64,000 nucleotides of DNA, taken from assembly GCF_019930585.1 (NCBI RefSeq), contig NZ_CP082839.1, forward strand, positions 2,228,001-2,292,000. The letters run 5' to 3'. This document shows, piece by piece, positions 29,161-37,834 of this stretch. The position numbers and the translations under genes are program-made. The number at the start of each line of letters is the position of its first letter. Position 1 is the first letter of the stretch. The stretch is from Sphingomonas nostoxanthinifaciens (GTDB lineage: Bacteria; Pseudomonadota; Alphaproteobacteria; Sphingomonadales; Sphingomonadaceae). The notes beneath the pieces were generated by a model, which did no database searches, was not told where the DNA came from, and worked only from the letters and a program-made list of their open reading frames with translations.

Positions 29161-30698
29161 TTGAAGCGCACCCCGCCCTTGATGACGTAGGCGACACGCT
29201 TCATCGCGCCCATGTCCTTGAGCGGGTCGCCGGCGACGACGATCACGTCGGCCAGCTTGCCCTTCTCGACCGTGCCGAGCGTGTCGAGCATGCCCAGCGC
29301 CTGCGCGCCGTTGCGCGTCGAGGTGACGATCACCTGCATCGGCGTCATGCCGCCGATCTTTTCGAGATCCATCATCTCGCGCGCATTGGGATCCTCCTGC
29401 TGGAAATTGAGGAAGGACGGCGTGTCGGTGCCCATCGTCAGCTTCGCCCCCTTGGACACGAACAGGCGCATATTGGCATAGGAGGTGTCGCGCGCCGCGA
29501 GTTGGGAGGTATAGCTTGGCCCGTTCTTCTCCAGCGGCGGCAGCACGCCCATGTCGGCGTGACGCGCCCGCCGGTCGTACATGGGGAAGCCCTTGCTGTC
29601 GGGCGACGCCTTGTTGGCGAGCATCTTGTCGCGATAGTCGAGCGCGACGCGATACTGCTCCGGCGTCATCGACATGATGTAGTTCGTCTCGTCGAGCTTG
29701 TTCGGATCTTCGGCAAAGTCCGCGCCCGTCACCATCACGCGCAGCAGCGTGGTCGAGAGGATGTTCTTCCTCGCAGCGGTTTCGGCGATGTCCGGATCGA
29801 TCCTGAAATTGCCGTAGAACGGATGCTCGAGCGTATCGATGTCGAACTTCAGGATGCGCCGCAGCCCTTCGTTCGACGCATGGGCGTGGACGTCGATCTT
29901 CTTGCCGTTGCGGTGCGCCTTGGCGATGATGAAGTGAAGTTGATCGTCGGAGAAGTCGTTCTTGCCGTCATACTCCTCGTCGGCCAGATACAGCTTCCAA
30001 TAAGCGAAATCCCCGCCCTTCAGGATCTCGGTATCCTTGTCGATGTCGTCGAGCACGTAGTAAGCGAAATCGTTGCGCATCCACTCGACGGCGTCGGGCG
30101 GCGTCTTCGCTTCCTTGATATAGGCGTTGAAGAATTGCGGGCTCATGATGAGCGCACCGCCCAGCATGATGCGCGGGCCCGGGATCTCGCCGGCGTCGAT
30201 CTGATGCTTGATCGGCACCAGCCGTTTGAACGGCCCGCTGGTCTGACGCATCGTCGTCACGCCCTGCATCAGGTAGACGTAGGCCTTCTTCGGCATGTCG
30301 GCGAAGTTCGCCTCCCAGCGGGCGCGGATCTGGTCGAGCGGCAGGTTCGCGGCCGGCGCGGGGAAGATCGGGTTGAGCTGGATATGCTGGTTCGAATTGA
30401 TGAGCCCGGGCATCACCGTCATGCCGGTCGCGTCGATCCGCTCGGCATCGGCCGGAATGTGCATCGACGCCGAAGGGCCGACCGCGACGATCTTCTCGCC
30501 CTCGATCAGCACGGTCTGGCCGGTCAGCGGTGCGCCGCCATTGCCGTCGAGCAATTGCCCGCCGACGATCGCGATCGGATGGGTCGGCCTATAGGGCTCG
30601 GTCGCCGGCGCCACCGGCTGCGCGGCGACCGGTGCGCAGATCGCCGCCAGCGCGACCCCCGCCGCCAACAACCGTACCATCAGCCCCCGCTTCGTCAT
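29157..30698 (-). CDS. secreted amidohydrolase-superfamily protein with altered first metal motif
   Basis: A 513-residue member of the imidazolonepropionase-like amidohydrolases, with a signal peptide (about 1-26). The conserved frame is present: the opening VGGQLLDGNG, a probable bridging lysine (FAYWKLYL), two later histidine sites (VDVHAHASNEG-like VHAHAS and TLEHPF) and the catalytic Asp in MGTDTPSF. The first motif, normally H-x-H after PGLID, reads N103-Q104-H105 (PGLINSNQH), so one metal-binding histidine is replaced by Asn. It is third in the nitrilase/flavin reductase operon. The substrate may be an amide, a lactam or a dipeptide, and activity is uncertain. Confidence 0.82.
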   Translation of the reverse strand: MTKRGLMVRLLAAGVALAAICAPVAAQPVAPATEPYRPTHPIAIVGGQLLDGNGGAPLTGQTVLIEGEKIVAVGPSASMHIPADAERIDATGMTVMPGLINSNQHIQLNPIFPAPAANLPLDQIRARWEANFADMPKKAYVYLMQGVTTMRQTSGPFKRLVPIKHQIDAGEIPGPRIMLGGALIMSPQFFNAYIKEAKTPPDAVEWMRNDFAYYVLDDIDKDTEILKGGDFAYWKLYLADEEYDGKNDFSDDQLHFIIAKAHRNGKKIDVHAHASNEGLRRILKFDIDTLEHPFYGNFRIDPDIAETAARKNILSTTLLRVMVTGADFAEDPNKLDETNYIMSMTPEQYRVALDYRDKMLANKASPDSKGFPMYDRRARHADMGVLPPLEKNGPSYTSQLAARDTSYANMRLFVSKGAKLTMGTDTPSFLNFQQEDPNAREMMDLEKIGGMTPMQVIVTSTRNGAQALGMLDTLGTVEKGKLADVIVVAGDPLKDMGAMKRVAYVIKGGVRFK

Positions 30699-30719
30699 GG
30701 TCTTCCCCCGTTCAGTGGA

Positions 30720-31358
30720 TCAAGGTTCGTTCGCCGCCGTGCGCTCGGCCCAGCGCGGCCGCGTCATCTGGAACAGGTCGGTCTGGCGGCTGTACCAGCC
30801 GGCGCCGTGCATCCGCGCGATCAGGTTCATCGCCAGCGTGTCGATGTGGAGCCGCTCGCGATCGATGATGAACGCGTCGGCGACATGCGCATGAACCACC
30901 TCGCCGATCACGACCAGCTGGTGCGGCCCGGTCTCGATCGCGTGGAGCAGACGGCACTCGAAGCTGGCTGGCGCAGTCGCGATGCGCGGCGGTACCACGG
31001 CGACGCTCGGCGCCAGCTCCAGCCCGGCCATCTCCGCCTCGCTCACCCCCGGCGGTGCGTCGATGCAAGTGAGGTTCATCGCCGCGGCATGGGCCTCGTC
31101 GACCAGGTTGACGACGAACTCGCCCGAGGTGCGGATGTTGGCGGCGGTATCCTTCAGCCGCGCCTCGCCATGCTGCATCAGGCCGAGCGCGATCGTCGGC
31201 GGATCGTCGCCCAGTGCGTTGAAGAAGCTGTAGGGCGCGGCGTTGACCGTCCCGTCGGCGCTGCGGCTCGTCACCCACGCGATCGGCCGCGGCGTGATGC
31301 ACGAGCCGAGGATCTTGTAGCGGCTCGCCCGCGGCAGCGCGCGCATGTCGAAGTCCAT
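30720..31358 (-). CDS. flavin reductase-like FMN-binding protein
   Basis: A 212-residue protein of the flavin reductase/DIM6 family, with the FMN-binding opening ITPRPIAWVTSRSADGTVN followed by APYSFFNAL and the C-terminal LVVIGEVVHAHV. Members reduce FMN or FAD with NAD(P)H for partner monooxygenases, or bind FMN for other chemistry. It lies eight bases after the nitrilase gene and 21 bases before the amidohydrolase gene, in one operon. No obvious two-component monooxygenase partner lies in the operon. Confidence 0.85.
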   Translation of the reverse strand: MDFDMRALPRASRYKILGSCITPRPIAWVTSRSADGTVNAAPYSFFNALGDDPPTIALGLMQHGEARLKDTAANIRTSGEFVVNLVDEAHAAAMNLTCIDAPPGVSEAEMAGLELAPSVAVVPPRIATAPASFECRLLHAIETGPHQLVVIGEVVHAHVADAFIIDRERLHIDTLAMNLIARMHGAGWYSRQTDLFQMTRPRWAERTAANEP

Positions 31359-31366
31359 CGTCCGCC

Positions 31367-32296
31367 TCAGCCGTGCCGGACGACCGCCGCGCGTGGGCTT
31401 TCGTCCACGCTCAGCCGGAAGACGTCGGGCCGGGCATAATGGCCGACCACGTCGAAATCATATTTGCCGCGCACCACCTCGCCGAGATCGATGTCGGCAT
31501 AGAGGATCGTCTCGGGCTCGTAGCTCGGCCCGGCGAGGATCGCGCCGTGCGGGCTGACGATCAGGCTGCCGCCGCGCATCAGCACGGTCGCCGGATCATC
31601 GCCCAGCGCGCAATCGTAATCGGGCGGGAATGCGCCGCGCGTGATGTGCTGGCAGGCGGAAAGAACGTAGCAGCGTCCCTCCAGCGCGATATGCTGCATC
31701 GAGGCGGGCCATGTGTCGCGATCGTCCGCGGTCGGCGCGCAATAGATACTGACCTGCTTATCGTACATCGCCAGCCGCAGCGCCGGCATATAATTCTCCC
31801 AGCAGATCACCGCGCCGATCCGGCCGAGCGACGTCTCGAACACCGGCATGGTCGATCCATCGCCAAAGCCCCAGATCAGCCGTTCCGCACCGGTCGGCAT
31901 CAGCTTGCGATGCTTGCCGACGAGCCCCTTGTCGCCGTCGAGGAACAGGGCCGTGCAATAGAGCGTGCCGCCGTCGCGCTCGAGACAGCCGATCACCACG
32001 AACAGGCCGGTCTCCGCCACCGCCTCGGCGACGATCGCCAGTTCCGGCCCGTCGAGGTCGATCGCGCCTCCGTGATAGCGGCGGAAATCGTCGCGCCCCC
32101 CCGGCTTGCGCATGCCGACGGGCGTGCCGAACGACGCGCCCTTGGGATAGCTGCCGAGGAACACCTCGGGAAACACCGCCAGCCGTGCGCCCTCGCCCGC
32201 CGCCTGGCGGATCATCGCCGCCGCCTTGCGCGCCGAGCCGGTCGGATCGAACGGCACCGACGCCGACTGCACGACCGCCGCCTTGTACCGCGTCAC
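31367..32296 (-). CDS. nitrilase
   Basis: A 309-residue carbon-nitrogen hydrolase of the true nitrilase branch. The triad is E44 (FPEVFLGSYPKG), K131 (KHRKLMPTGAERLIWG) and C165 (AVICWENYMP). The CWENYMP and ERLIWGFGDG stretches are characteristic of nitrilases that turn aliphatic or arylacetonitriles into acids plus ammonia. The GTG start at 32296 is preferred because GGGAG lies about six bases upstream; the frame is open to 32398 but would overlap the divergent promoter. It is transcribed divergently from gentisate dioxygenase, which suggests an aromatic nitrile as substrate. Confidence 0.88.
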   Translation of the reverse strand: MTRYKAAVVQSASVPFDPTGSARKAAAMIRQAAGEGARLAVFPEVFLGSYPKGASFGTPVGMRKPGGRDDFRRYHGGAIDLDGPELAIVAEAVAETGLFVVIGCLERDGGTLYCTALFLDGDKGLVGKHRKLMPTGAERLIWGFGDGSTMPVFETSLGRIGAVICWENYMPALRLAMYDKQVSIYCAPTADDRDTWPASMQHIALEGRCYVLSACQHITRGAFPPDYDCALGDDPATVLMRGGSLIVSPHGAILAGPSYEPETILYADIDLGEVVRGKYDFDVVGHYARPDVFRLSVDESPRAAVVRHG

Positions 32297-32364
32297 TTTC
32301 GTCTCCCGCTGCTGCCGATTGGGCGTATACGATCCTGCACTGCGTTGACAGCCGGGCGCAAGAT

Positions 32365-32384
32365 ATTTTAGCCCTATAACAAAT
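32365..32384 (+). promoter_or_regulatory. AT-rich candidate operator upstream of gentisate dioxygenase
   Basis: ATTTTAGCCCTATAACAAAT lies directly before the ribosome-binding site (GGGAGG) of the dioxygenase gene and matches, at 16 of 18 core positions, an element at the same place before the CoA-hydroxylase gene (37785-37802, minus strand). Its ends are imperfectly inverted (TTTAGC and ACAAA), as in MarR operators. A TTGACA (32345-32350) precedes it. Confidence 0.55.
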
Positions 32385-32396
32385 CGGGAGGCACGC

Positions 32397-33524
32397 ATGG
32401 CGACCGACAGCTACGATCAATTTCGCGAGGAGGTCGCTGGCCGCGCCAACGTCGCCGACACCGCCGCGCTCGTCGATTTTTACCGCGATCTGGAGGCGCA
32501 GCATGCCGGCGCGCTGTGGACGGTCGCGAACAAGATCGAGCCGTGGGAGCCGGTGTCGGGCTCGGTGCCGATCGTGTGGCATTATGACGGCCTGCGCGAT
32601 CACGTGCTGCGCGCGCTCGATCTCGTCACGCCCGAGCAGGCGGGGCGCCGCGTGGTCTATCTCGCCAATCCCGGACGGCGCGACGTGACCGCGGCAGTCG
32701 GCTGGCTCTATTCGGGCATCCAGGTGATGGCGCCCGGCGAGATGGCGTCGAGCCACCGCCATTCGGCGTCCGCGCTGCGCTTCATCATGGAAGGCGAAGG
32801 CGCGTTCACCAATGTCGACGGCCATAAGGTGACGCTCGGCCGCAACGATTTCGTCCTGACCCCGAACGGCACCTGGCACGAACATGGCGTCGAGGCGGGC
32901 GGCACGGTCTGCACCTGGCAGGACGGGCTCGACATCCCGCTGATGAACGCGCTGGAGGCGAACTTCTACGAGGTTCATCCCGACCTGCAGCAGGCGGTCC
33001 CCTTCCCGATCGACGATTCCACCGCGACGTGGGGCAATCCGGCGCTCAAGCCGGCGGGCGAGACGTGGTCGAAGCGCTATTCGCCCCTGCTCAAATATGA
33101 GTGGGAGCCGACCTACGAGGCGCTGGTCAAATATGCGCGCGTCACCGACGGTTCGCCCTATGACGGCATCCACATGGACTATGTGAACCCCTTCACCGGC
33201 GGACCGCCGATGCTGACGATGGGCGCATCGATGCAGTTGCTGCGGCCGGGCGAGCATACCAAGGCGCACCGCGAGGTCGGCTCGTTCGTCTATCAATGCG
33301 CCAAGGGGTCGGGCTATTCGATCGTCGGCGGCAAGCGGCTCGACTGGAAAGAGCGCGACATCTTCGTCGTGCCGTCGTGGATGTGGCACGAACATGCCAA
33401 TGGCTCGGCGAGCGACGACGCCTGCCTCTTCTCGTTCCACGATCTGCCGATGATGCGCGCGCTCGGCCTCTACCGTGCCGAAGGGCTGGCCGACAATGAC
33501 GGCCGCCAGCCGGTCCTCTCCTGA
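32397..33524 (+). CDS. gtdA: gentisate 1,2-dioxygenase (or close relative acting on 5-substituted salicylate/anthranilate)
   Basis: A 375-residue bicupin Fe(II) dioxygenase. The metal ligands are in the N-terminal cupin: H120 and H122 (SHRHSASALRFIMEG) and a His in TWHEH (H161 or H163). The second cupin (HTKAHREVGSF, WMWHEHANG) is complete. Gentisate dioxygenases open the ring between the carboxylate carbon and the adjacent hydroxylated carbon to give maleylpyruvate. Relatives accept 5-nitrosalicylate or 5-hydroxyanthranilate, which matters here given the neighbouring isatin-type genes. It is followed by an FAH-family hydrolase after 21 bases, in the same operon. Confidence 0.88.
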   Translation: MATDSYDQFREEVAGRANVADTAALVDFYRDLEAQHAGALWTVANKIEPWEPVSGSVPIVWHYDGLRDHVLRALDLVTPEQAGRRVVYLANPGRRDVTAAVGWLYSGIQVMAPGEMASSHRHSASALRFIMEGEGAFTNVDGHKVTLGRNDFVLTPNGTWHEHGVEAGGTVCTWQDGLDIPLMNALEANFYEVHPDLQQAVPFPIDDSTATWGNPALKPAGETWSKRYSPLLKYEWEPTYEALVKYARVTDGSPYDGIHMDYVNPFTGGPPMLTMGASMQLLRPGEHTKAHREVGSFVYQCAKGSGYSIVGGKRLDWKERDIFVVPSWMWHEHANGSASDDACLFSFHDLPMMRALGLYRAEGLADNDGRQPVLS

Positions 33525-33545
33525 TTCCCTGTTGAAAGGTTAGTC

Positions 33546-34457
33546 ATGCGTCTCGTGTCCTATCGCGCCTCGGTCGAAGCGGAGAGCCGCCTCGGCGTGC
33601 TGGTCGACCGGCTGGTGGTCGACGTGGCCATGCTGGGCGCGCGCGCCGGCGTCGCCCTGCCGTCGCGGATGCTCGACTTCATCGAACTGGGGCCGGTGGC
33701 GCTGGCCGAACTTGCGGCGTTGCTCGACGAGGCGAAAGGGCGCTGGCCGGTGGGCGGCGCGCTGCCGCTCGCCGACGTCCGGCTGCTCGCGCCCATCCCG
33801 CGCCCGCGCAAGAACATCTTCGGAATCGGTCTCAACTATATCGACCATGTCGCGGAAAGCGCGGCCGCGCTCGACACCTCGCCCGATCTGCCGAAGAAGC
33901 CGGTGATCTTCTCCAAGCCACCGACCACGGTGATCGCGCCGGGCGAACCGATCGTTCACGTTGCCGCGATCACGCAGCAGCTCGACTGGGAGGTCGAGCT
34001 GGCGGCGGTGATCGGCACCACCGCCAAGCGCGTCGAACGCGCCGACGCGCTGGCTCACGTATTCGGCTACACGGTGATGATCGATGTCAGCGCGCGCGAC
34101 AACCGCCGCGCCGGGCAGTGGATCTACTCCAAGGGCCAGGACACGTTCGCGCCGATGGGCCCGTGCATCGTCACCGCCGACGAACTGCCCGAACCGCAGA
34201 CGATGGACCTGTGGCTGACGGTCAACGGCGTCGAGAAGCAACGCTCGAACACCAGCCACATGCTGTTCAAGGTCGACGAACTCATCGCCGACATCAGCCA
34301 GGGCATCACGCTGGAGCCCGGTGACATCATCGCCACCGGCACGCCCGAAGGCGTCGGCGCGGGCCGCACGCCGCAGGAATGGCTGTGGCCGGGCGACGTG
34401 GTCGAATGCGGCGTCGAGGGCATCGGCACGCTCCGCCATCCGATCGTGGCGGGCTGA
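33546..34457 (+). CDS. fumarylacetoacetate hydrolase-family protein (fumaryl/maleylpyruvate hydrolase candidate)
   Basis: A 303-residue FAH-fold hydrolase. Metal ligands are visible as E149 and E151 (DWEVELAAVIG) and D180 (TVMIDVSARD), and the family ending GDIIATGTPEGVG is intact. In gentisate pathways this enzyme cleaves fumarylpyruvate or maleylpyruvate to fumarate or maleate plus pyruvate. No glutathione-dependent maleylpyruvate isomerase is found nearby, so direct hydrolysis of maleylpyruvate is possible. It is the second gene of the dioxygenase operon. Confidence 0.87.
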   Translation: MRLVSYRASVEAESRLGVLVDRLVVDVAMLGARAGVALPSRMLDFIELGPVALAELAALLDEAKGRWPVGGALPLADVRLLAPIPRPRKNIFGIGLNYIDHVAESAAALDTSPDLPKKPVIFSKPPTTVIAPGEPIVHVAAITQQLDWEVELAAVIGTTAKRVERADALAHVFGYTVMIDVSARDNRRAGQWIYSKGQDTFAPMGPCIVTADELPEPQTMDLWLTVNGVEKQRSNTSHMLFKVDELIADISQGITLEPGDIIATGTPEGVGAGRTPQEWLWPGDVVECGVEGIGTLRHPIVAG

Positions 34458-34483
34458 GCGAAGTCAACGCACTTGGTAAGCGC

Positions 34484-34540
34484 AGCGCTTGCCCTTCGAC
34501 TAGGCTCAGGGCGAACGGAGCCTAGTCGAAGGCGAGCGCT
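34484..34540. repeat. sphingomonad-type REP hairpin between converging genes
   Basis: Bases 34484-34507 and 34518-34540 form a near-perfect 23-24 bp inverted repeat around AGGGCGAACG. The core CTTCGACTAGGCTCAGGGC resembles an extragenic repeat that I associate with many sphingomonad and related genomes. It lies between the FAH-family gene and the convergent thioesterase, whose stop codon it touches, and may act as a two-way terminator. Confidence 0.75.
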
Positions 34541-34946
34541 ACGCCGCCTCGGCCTGCACGCGCGGGCGCATGTCGGCGGGCCATGCCACCGCGCGACCGC
34601 CGTCCAGCTGCATGCACACCAGCACCACCTGCACGCGGAAGCGCGGCTCGACACCGCAGCGGACGGCGATCGCGAGCTCGAGCGAGCTTCGCCCGACCCG
34701 CACCACCTCCAGCTCGAAGTCGAGCAGGTCGCCCAGCCGGCTCGGCGCGGTGAACTCGCTTTCCAGTTTCACCGTCGGCACGCCGAGGCCGCGGCGAAGA
34801 TGCATCTCGGCGAAATCGATGCCGACAACCGCGGCGAAATAGTCCTCCACCGCCGCATTCAACATCTCGAAATAGCGCGGATAGAAGACAATGCCGGCCG
34901 CATCGACATGCGCGAAGCGAACCTGCTGTTGCGACACGAACGTCAT
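34539..34946 (-). CDS. hotdog-fold acyl-CoA thioesterase, 4-hydroxybenzoyl-CoA thioesterase type
   Basis: A 135-residue single-hotdog thioesterase. It has the catalytic-Asp motif of the 4-hydroxybenzoyl-CoA thioesterase family (FAHVDAAGIVFYPRYFEM, Asp15). It is the third gene of the operon after the aroyl-CoA hydroxylase and a MarR regulator, with its start overlapping the MarR stop as ATGA. This places it well to release the hydroxylated aromatic acid (gentisate or 5-hydroxyanthranilate) from its CoA ester before ring cleavage. The substrate is an inference from context. Confidence 0.85.
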   Translation of the reverse strand: MTFVSQQQVRFAHVDAAGIVFYPRYFEMLNAAVEDYFAAVVGIDFAEMHLRRGLGVPTVKLESEFTAPSRLGDLLDFELEVVRVGRSSLELAIAVRCGVEPRFRVQVVLVCMQLDGGRAVAWPADMRPRVQAEAA

Positions 34947-35431
34947 TCACCATCCTCGTCTTCGGCGCCGATCGAGCCCTTGAGCGTCGCCAGCAATCGA
35001 TAGAGCCCCGCCAGATCGTCGCCCGGCATTCCGGCGAACATCGCCTTGATCCAGGCATGATGCGCCGCCGCCAGTTCGGCGAAATGGCTGCGGCCCTGCG
35101 CGGTCAGAGCGACGATCGACGAGCGGCGATCATCGGTCGAGGGACGCGTATCGACCATTCCGTCCGATTCGAGCTGGCGCACGAGTGCGGTGACGTTGCC
35201 GTTCGAGACGAGCAAGGCCCGCGAGAGCGCGCCCATCGCCACGCCCTCGGGGGAGCGATCGAGCGCCGCGAGTACGTCGAAACGCGGCAGCGTCGTGTCG
35301 AATTGCGCGACGAACCGACGGCGTAAGCGCTTCTCGATGATCGTCGAGCAGCTCAGCAGCCGCAGCCATACGCGCACATCCATGCGCCCGGCGAGCGCCC
35401 CGTCATGCTTCTCCCGGATGTGCCCGGTCAC
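34943..35431 (-). CDS. MarR-family transcriptional regulator (first copy)
   Basis: A 162-residue winged helix-turn-helix protein with the MarR recognition helix and wing (MGALSRALLVSNGNVTALVRQLE then STDDRRSSIVALT). The GTG at 35431 is taken as start; an ATG 16 codons later is possible. It lies between the CoA-hydroxylase and thioesterase genes on the same strand. MarR proteins in aromatic pathways usually respond to an aryl-CoA or aromatic acid and repress the operon until it appears. The duplicated AT-rich element upstream of the hydroxylase and dioxygenase genes is a candidate binding site. Confidence 0.87.
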   Translation of the reverse strand: MTGHIREKHDGALAGRMDVRVWLRLLSCSTIIEKRLRRRFVAQFDTTLPRFDVLAALDRSPEGVAMGALSRALLVSNGNVTALVRQLESDGMVDTRPSTDDRRSSIVALTAQGRSHFAELAAAHHAWIKAMFAGMPGDDLAGLYRLLATLKGSIGAEDEDGE

Positions 35432-35469
35432 TCTTCAGCCCCTTTGCCCCGATCGGGCATAAGCGATCC

Positions 35470-37773
35470 TCATGCCGGTTTCGTCCGCTGTTGCAAGGTC
35501 CATGCGAGTTGCGCCTGCCCCAACGCATAGGCCGGCGGTATCGCGAGCCCGCGATAACCGGCCGCCGCCGCCGCGCGCATCGTCCAGGCCGGATCGGCAA
35601 GATGCGGGCGGCCGAGCGCGACCAGATCGGCGCGACCGGCTGCCAGGATCGAGTTGACGTGATCCGGCTCGAAGATGTTGCCGACCGCCATCGTCGCGCA
35701 ACCGCCCTCGTTCCTGATCCGGTCGGACAGGGGCGTCTGGAACATGCGGCCATAGACTGGGCGCGCGCCGGGCGCGGTTTCGCCCGCCGAGACGTCGATC
35801 AGGTCCGCGCCGCCGTCGCGCAGCGCGCAGGCGATGCGGACCGCTTCGGCCGGGGTGACCCCCGACTCGCCCACCCAGTCGTTGGCGGAGATGCGCACCG
35901 CGATCGGCCGGTCCGGTCCCCATGCGGCGCGGACGGCGGCGAGAATCTCCAGCGGAAAGCGCAGCCGGTTTTCGAGGCTGCCGCCATAGTCGTCGTCGCG
36001 CCGGTTCAGCACCGGCGTGATGAAGCTCGACAGCAGGAAGCCATGCCCGGCCTGCAGCTCGATCATGTCGAAGCCGGCCGCATCGGCCCGCTCCGCCGCC
36101 CTTGCGAACGCGTCGCGGACATCGTCCATGCCGGCACGCGTCATCGCTGCCGGTGTCTGGCTGCCGGGCTTGTAGGGGAGCGCCGATGCCGCGAGCAAAG
36201 GCCAGCCGCCGTTCGCCAGCGGTCGATCGGGCGCGGTGAATCCCGGCTCGGTCGCGCCGCGCGCGCCGGCATGGCCAAGCTGGACGCAGAGCTTGGCCGC
36301 GCTGTTGGCGTGCACGAAGGTCGCGATCCGGCGCCACGCCGCGATATGGGCGTCGTCATAGAGGCCGGGGCATGCCGGCGTGATCCTGCCGTCGGCGGCG
36401 ACCGCCGTCATCTCGGTGACGATCAGCCCTGCGCCGCCGAGTGCCCGTGCGCCATAATGGACCTGATGGAAATCGGTCGGCGTCGCATCGGTCGCGGCCG
36501 CGTAAGTGAGCACGGGCGACACCACCACGCGATTGGCGAGCCTCAACCCGTTCAGCAGGTAGGGCGCGAACATCGGCGGTGGCTCGTCATTGGCCTCGGC
36601 GCCGGCTTGTTCGGCGAACCAGCGCTCGATGCCGGACAGCCATGCGCGATCGCGCAGCCGCAGGTTCTCGTGGCTGACACGCTGCGAGCGCGTGAGCAAA
36701 GAGTAAGCGAACTGCTTGGGCGCAAAGCCGATGTAACGATCGAGCGTCTCGAACCATTCGGTCGAGTTGCGCGCCGAATTCTGGATCTTGAGCACCTCGG
36801 TATGGCGCTCCGCCTGATATTCGCCGAGCGCCGCGTTCAGCCGTGCGCGATCGGCGGCGACGCCCGGCCGGCTCATCACCTCGGCCAGCTTGATCGCGTC
36901 TTCCAGTGCGAGCTTGGTGCCCGAACCGATCGAGAAATGCGCGGTGTGGGCAGCGTCGCCCAGCAGCACGACATTGTCGAACGACCATTGGTCGCACAGC
37001 ACCCGGCGGAAGTTGATCCACGCCGCCGAGCCCCGCAGATGGCCCAGATTGGTGAGCAGGGGCGCCCCGCCCAGATGGCGCGCGAAGATGCGTTCGCACG
37101 CGGCGACGGTCTCCGCCTGATCCATGCGATCGAAGCCCAGCCCAGCCCAGGTCGCCTCCGAACATTCGACGATGAAGGTCGAGCAGCCATCCTCGAAACG
37201 GTAGGCGTGCGCCCAGATCCAGCCATGCCCGGTCTGTTCGAACAGGAAGGCGAAGGCGTCGAAGCGGTGCGGTGTTCCCAGCCAGACGAACTTGTTGGCG
37301 CGCGTCTCGATATCGACCCCGAAGCGATCGGCATAAGCGGAGCGGATGCGGCTGTTGATGCCATCCGCCGCGACGATCAGATCGTAGCCGGCCCAACGCG
37401 ACAGATCCTCGTCGAATTCGGTCTCGAACTCCAGTCGCACGCCGAGCGCGCGGGCGCGGTCCTGCAGCACGTTGAGCAGGCGCTTGCGGCCGATGCCGAT
37501 GAAGCCATGGCCGCCGGATCGCTCGACATGGTCGCCGACCACCACCTCGATATCGTCCCAATGCGCGAACTCGGCCGCGATCGCGGCGGCGCTCTCGGGA
37601 TCGTTGGCGCGCAGATTGTCGAGCGTCTGGTCGGAGAAGACGACACCCCAGCCGAACGTGTCGCCGGCGCGGTTGCGCTCGACCACGACGATGTCGTGCG
37701 CGGGATCGCGCAGCTTCATCGAGATCGCGAAGTAGAGCCCCGCCGGACCGCCACCCAAACACGCCACCCGCAT
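35470..37773 (-). CDS. bifunctional salicylyl-CoA 5-hydroxylase / old-yellow-enzyme-type oxidoreductase
   Basis: A 767-residue fusion. The N-terminal half (about 1-390) is an FAD monooxygenase with [12 protein letters not shown], the mid-domain GD motif ([16 protein letters not shown]) and an RxNxxxW-like region. The C-terminal half (about 400-767) is an old-yellow-enzyme domain with [21 protein letters not shown] and [11 protein letters not shown]. The length and architecture fit the family annotated as salicylyl-CoA 5-hydroxylase/oxidoreductase, which also includes 2-aminobenzoyl-CoA monooxygenase/reductase. It would hydroxylate an ortho-substituted benzoyl-CoA at C5. GGAGG lies seven bases before the ATG. 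No aryl-CoA ligase is nearby to make its substrate. Confidence 0.88.
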   Translation of the reverse strand: MRVACLGGGPAGLYFAISMKLRDPAHDIVVVERNRAGDTFGWGVVFSDQTLDNLRANDPESAAAIAAEFAHWDDIEVVVGDHVERSGGHGFIGIGRKRLLNVLQDRARALGVRLEFETEFDEDLSRWAGYDLIVAADGINSRIRSAYADRFGVDIETRANKFVWLGTPHRFDAFAFLFEQTGHGWIWAHAYRFEDGCSTFIVECSEATWAGLGFDRMDQAETVAACERIFARHLGGAPLLTNLGHLRGSAAWINFRRVLCDQWSFDNVVLLGDAAHTAHFSIGSGTKLALEDAIKLAEVMSRPGVAADRARLNAALGEYQAERHTEVLKIQNSARNSTEWFETLDRYIGFAPKQFAYSLLTRSQRVSHENLRLRDRAWLSGIERWFAEQAGAEANDEPPPMFAPYLLNGLRLANRVVVSPVLTYAAATDATPTDFHQVHYGARALGGAGLIVTEMTAVAADGRITPACPGLYDDAHIAAWRRIATFVHANSAAKLCVQLGHAGARGATEPGFTAPDRPLANGGWPLLAASALPYKPGSQTPAAMTRAGMDDVRDAFARAAERADAAGFDMIELQAGHGFLLSSFITPVLNRRDDDYGGSLENRLRFPLEILAAVRAAWGPDRPIAVRISANDWVGESGVTPAEAVRIACALRDGGADLIDVSAGETAPGARPVYGRMFQTPLSDRIRNEGGCATMAVGNIFEPDHVNSILAAGRADLVALGRPHLADPAWTMRAAAAAGYRGLAIPPAYALGQAQLAWTLQQRTKPA

Positions 37774-37784
37774 GTGCGACCTCC

Positions 37785-37802
37785 ATTTGTTTTAAGGCTA
37801 AA
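37785..37802 (-). promoter_or_regulatory. AT-rich candidate operator upstream of the aroyl-CoA hydroxylase
   Basis: Read on the minus strand, TTTAGCCTTAAAACAAAT lies immediately before the GGAGG of the hydroxylase gene. It differs at only two of 18 positions from the element before the gentisate dioxygenase gene. The same placement in both promoters suggests a common repressor, most likely one of the two MarR proteins. Confidence 0.55.
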
Positions 37803-37834
37803 GCTTCCCGGTAAAGCGCGCAAGGCCCGGAGCG

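Noticed and set aside
32397..37773. Plain salicylate-to-gentisate pathway
   Set aside because: A salicylate-CoA ligase is missing from the window, and the isatin-hydrolase-like and TPP-enzyme genes would be unexplained. It remains an alternative for part of the cluster.
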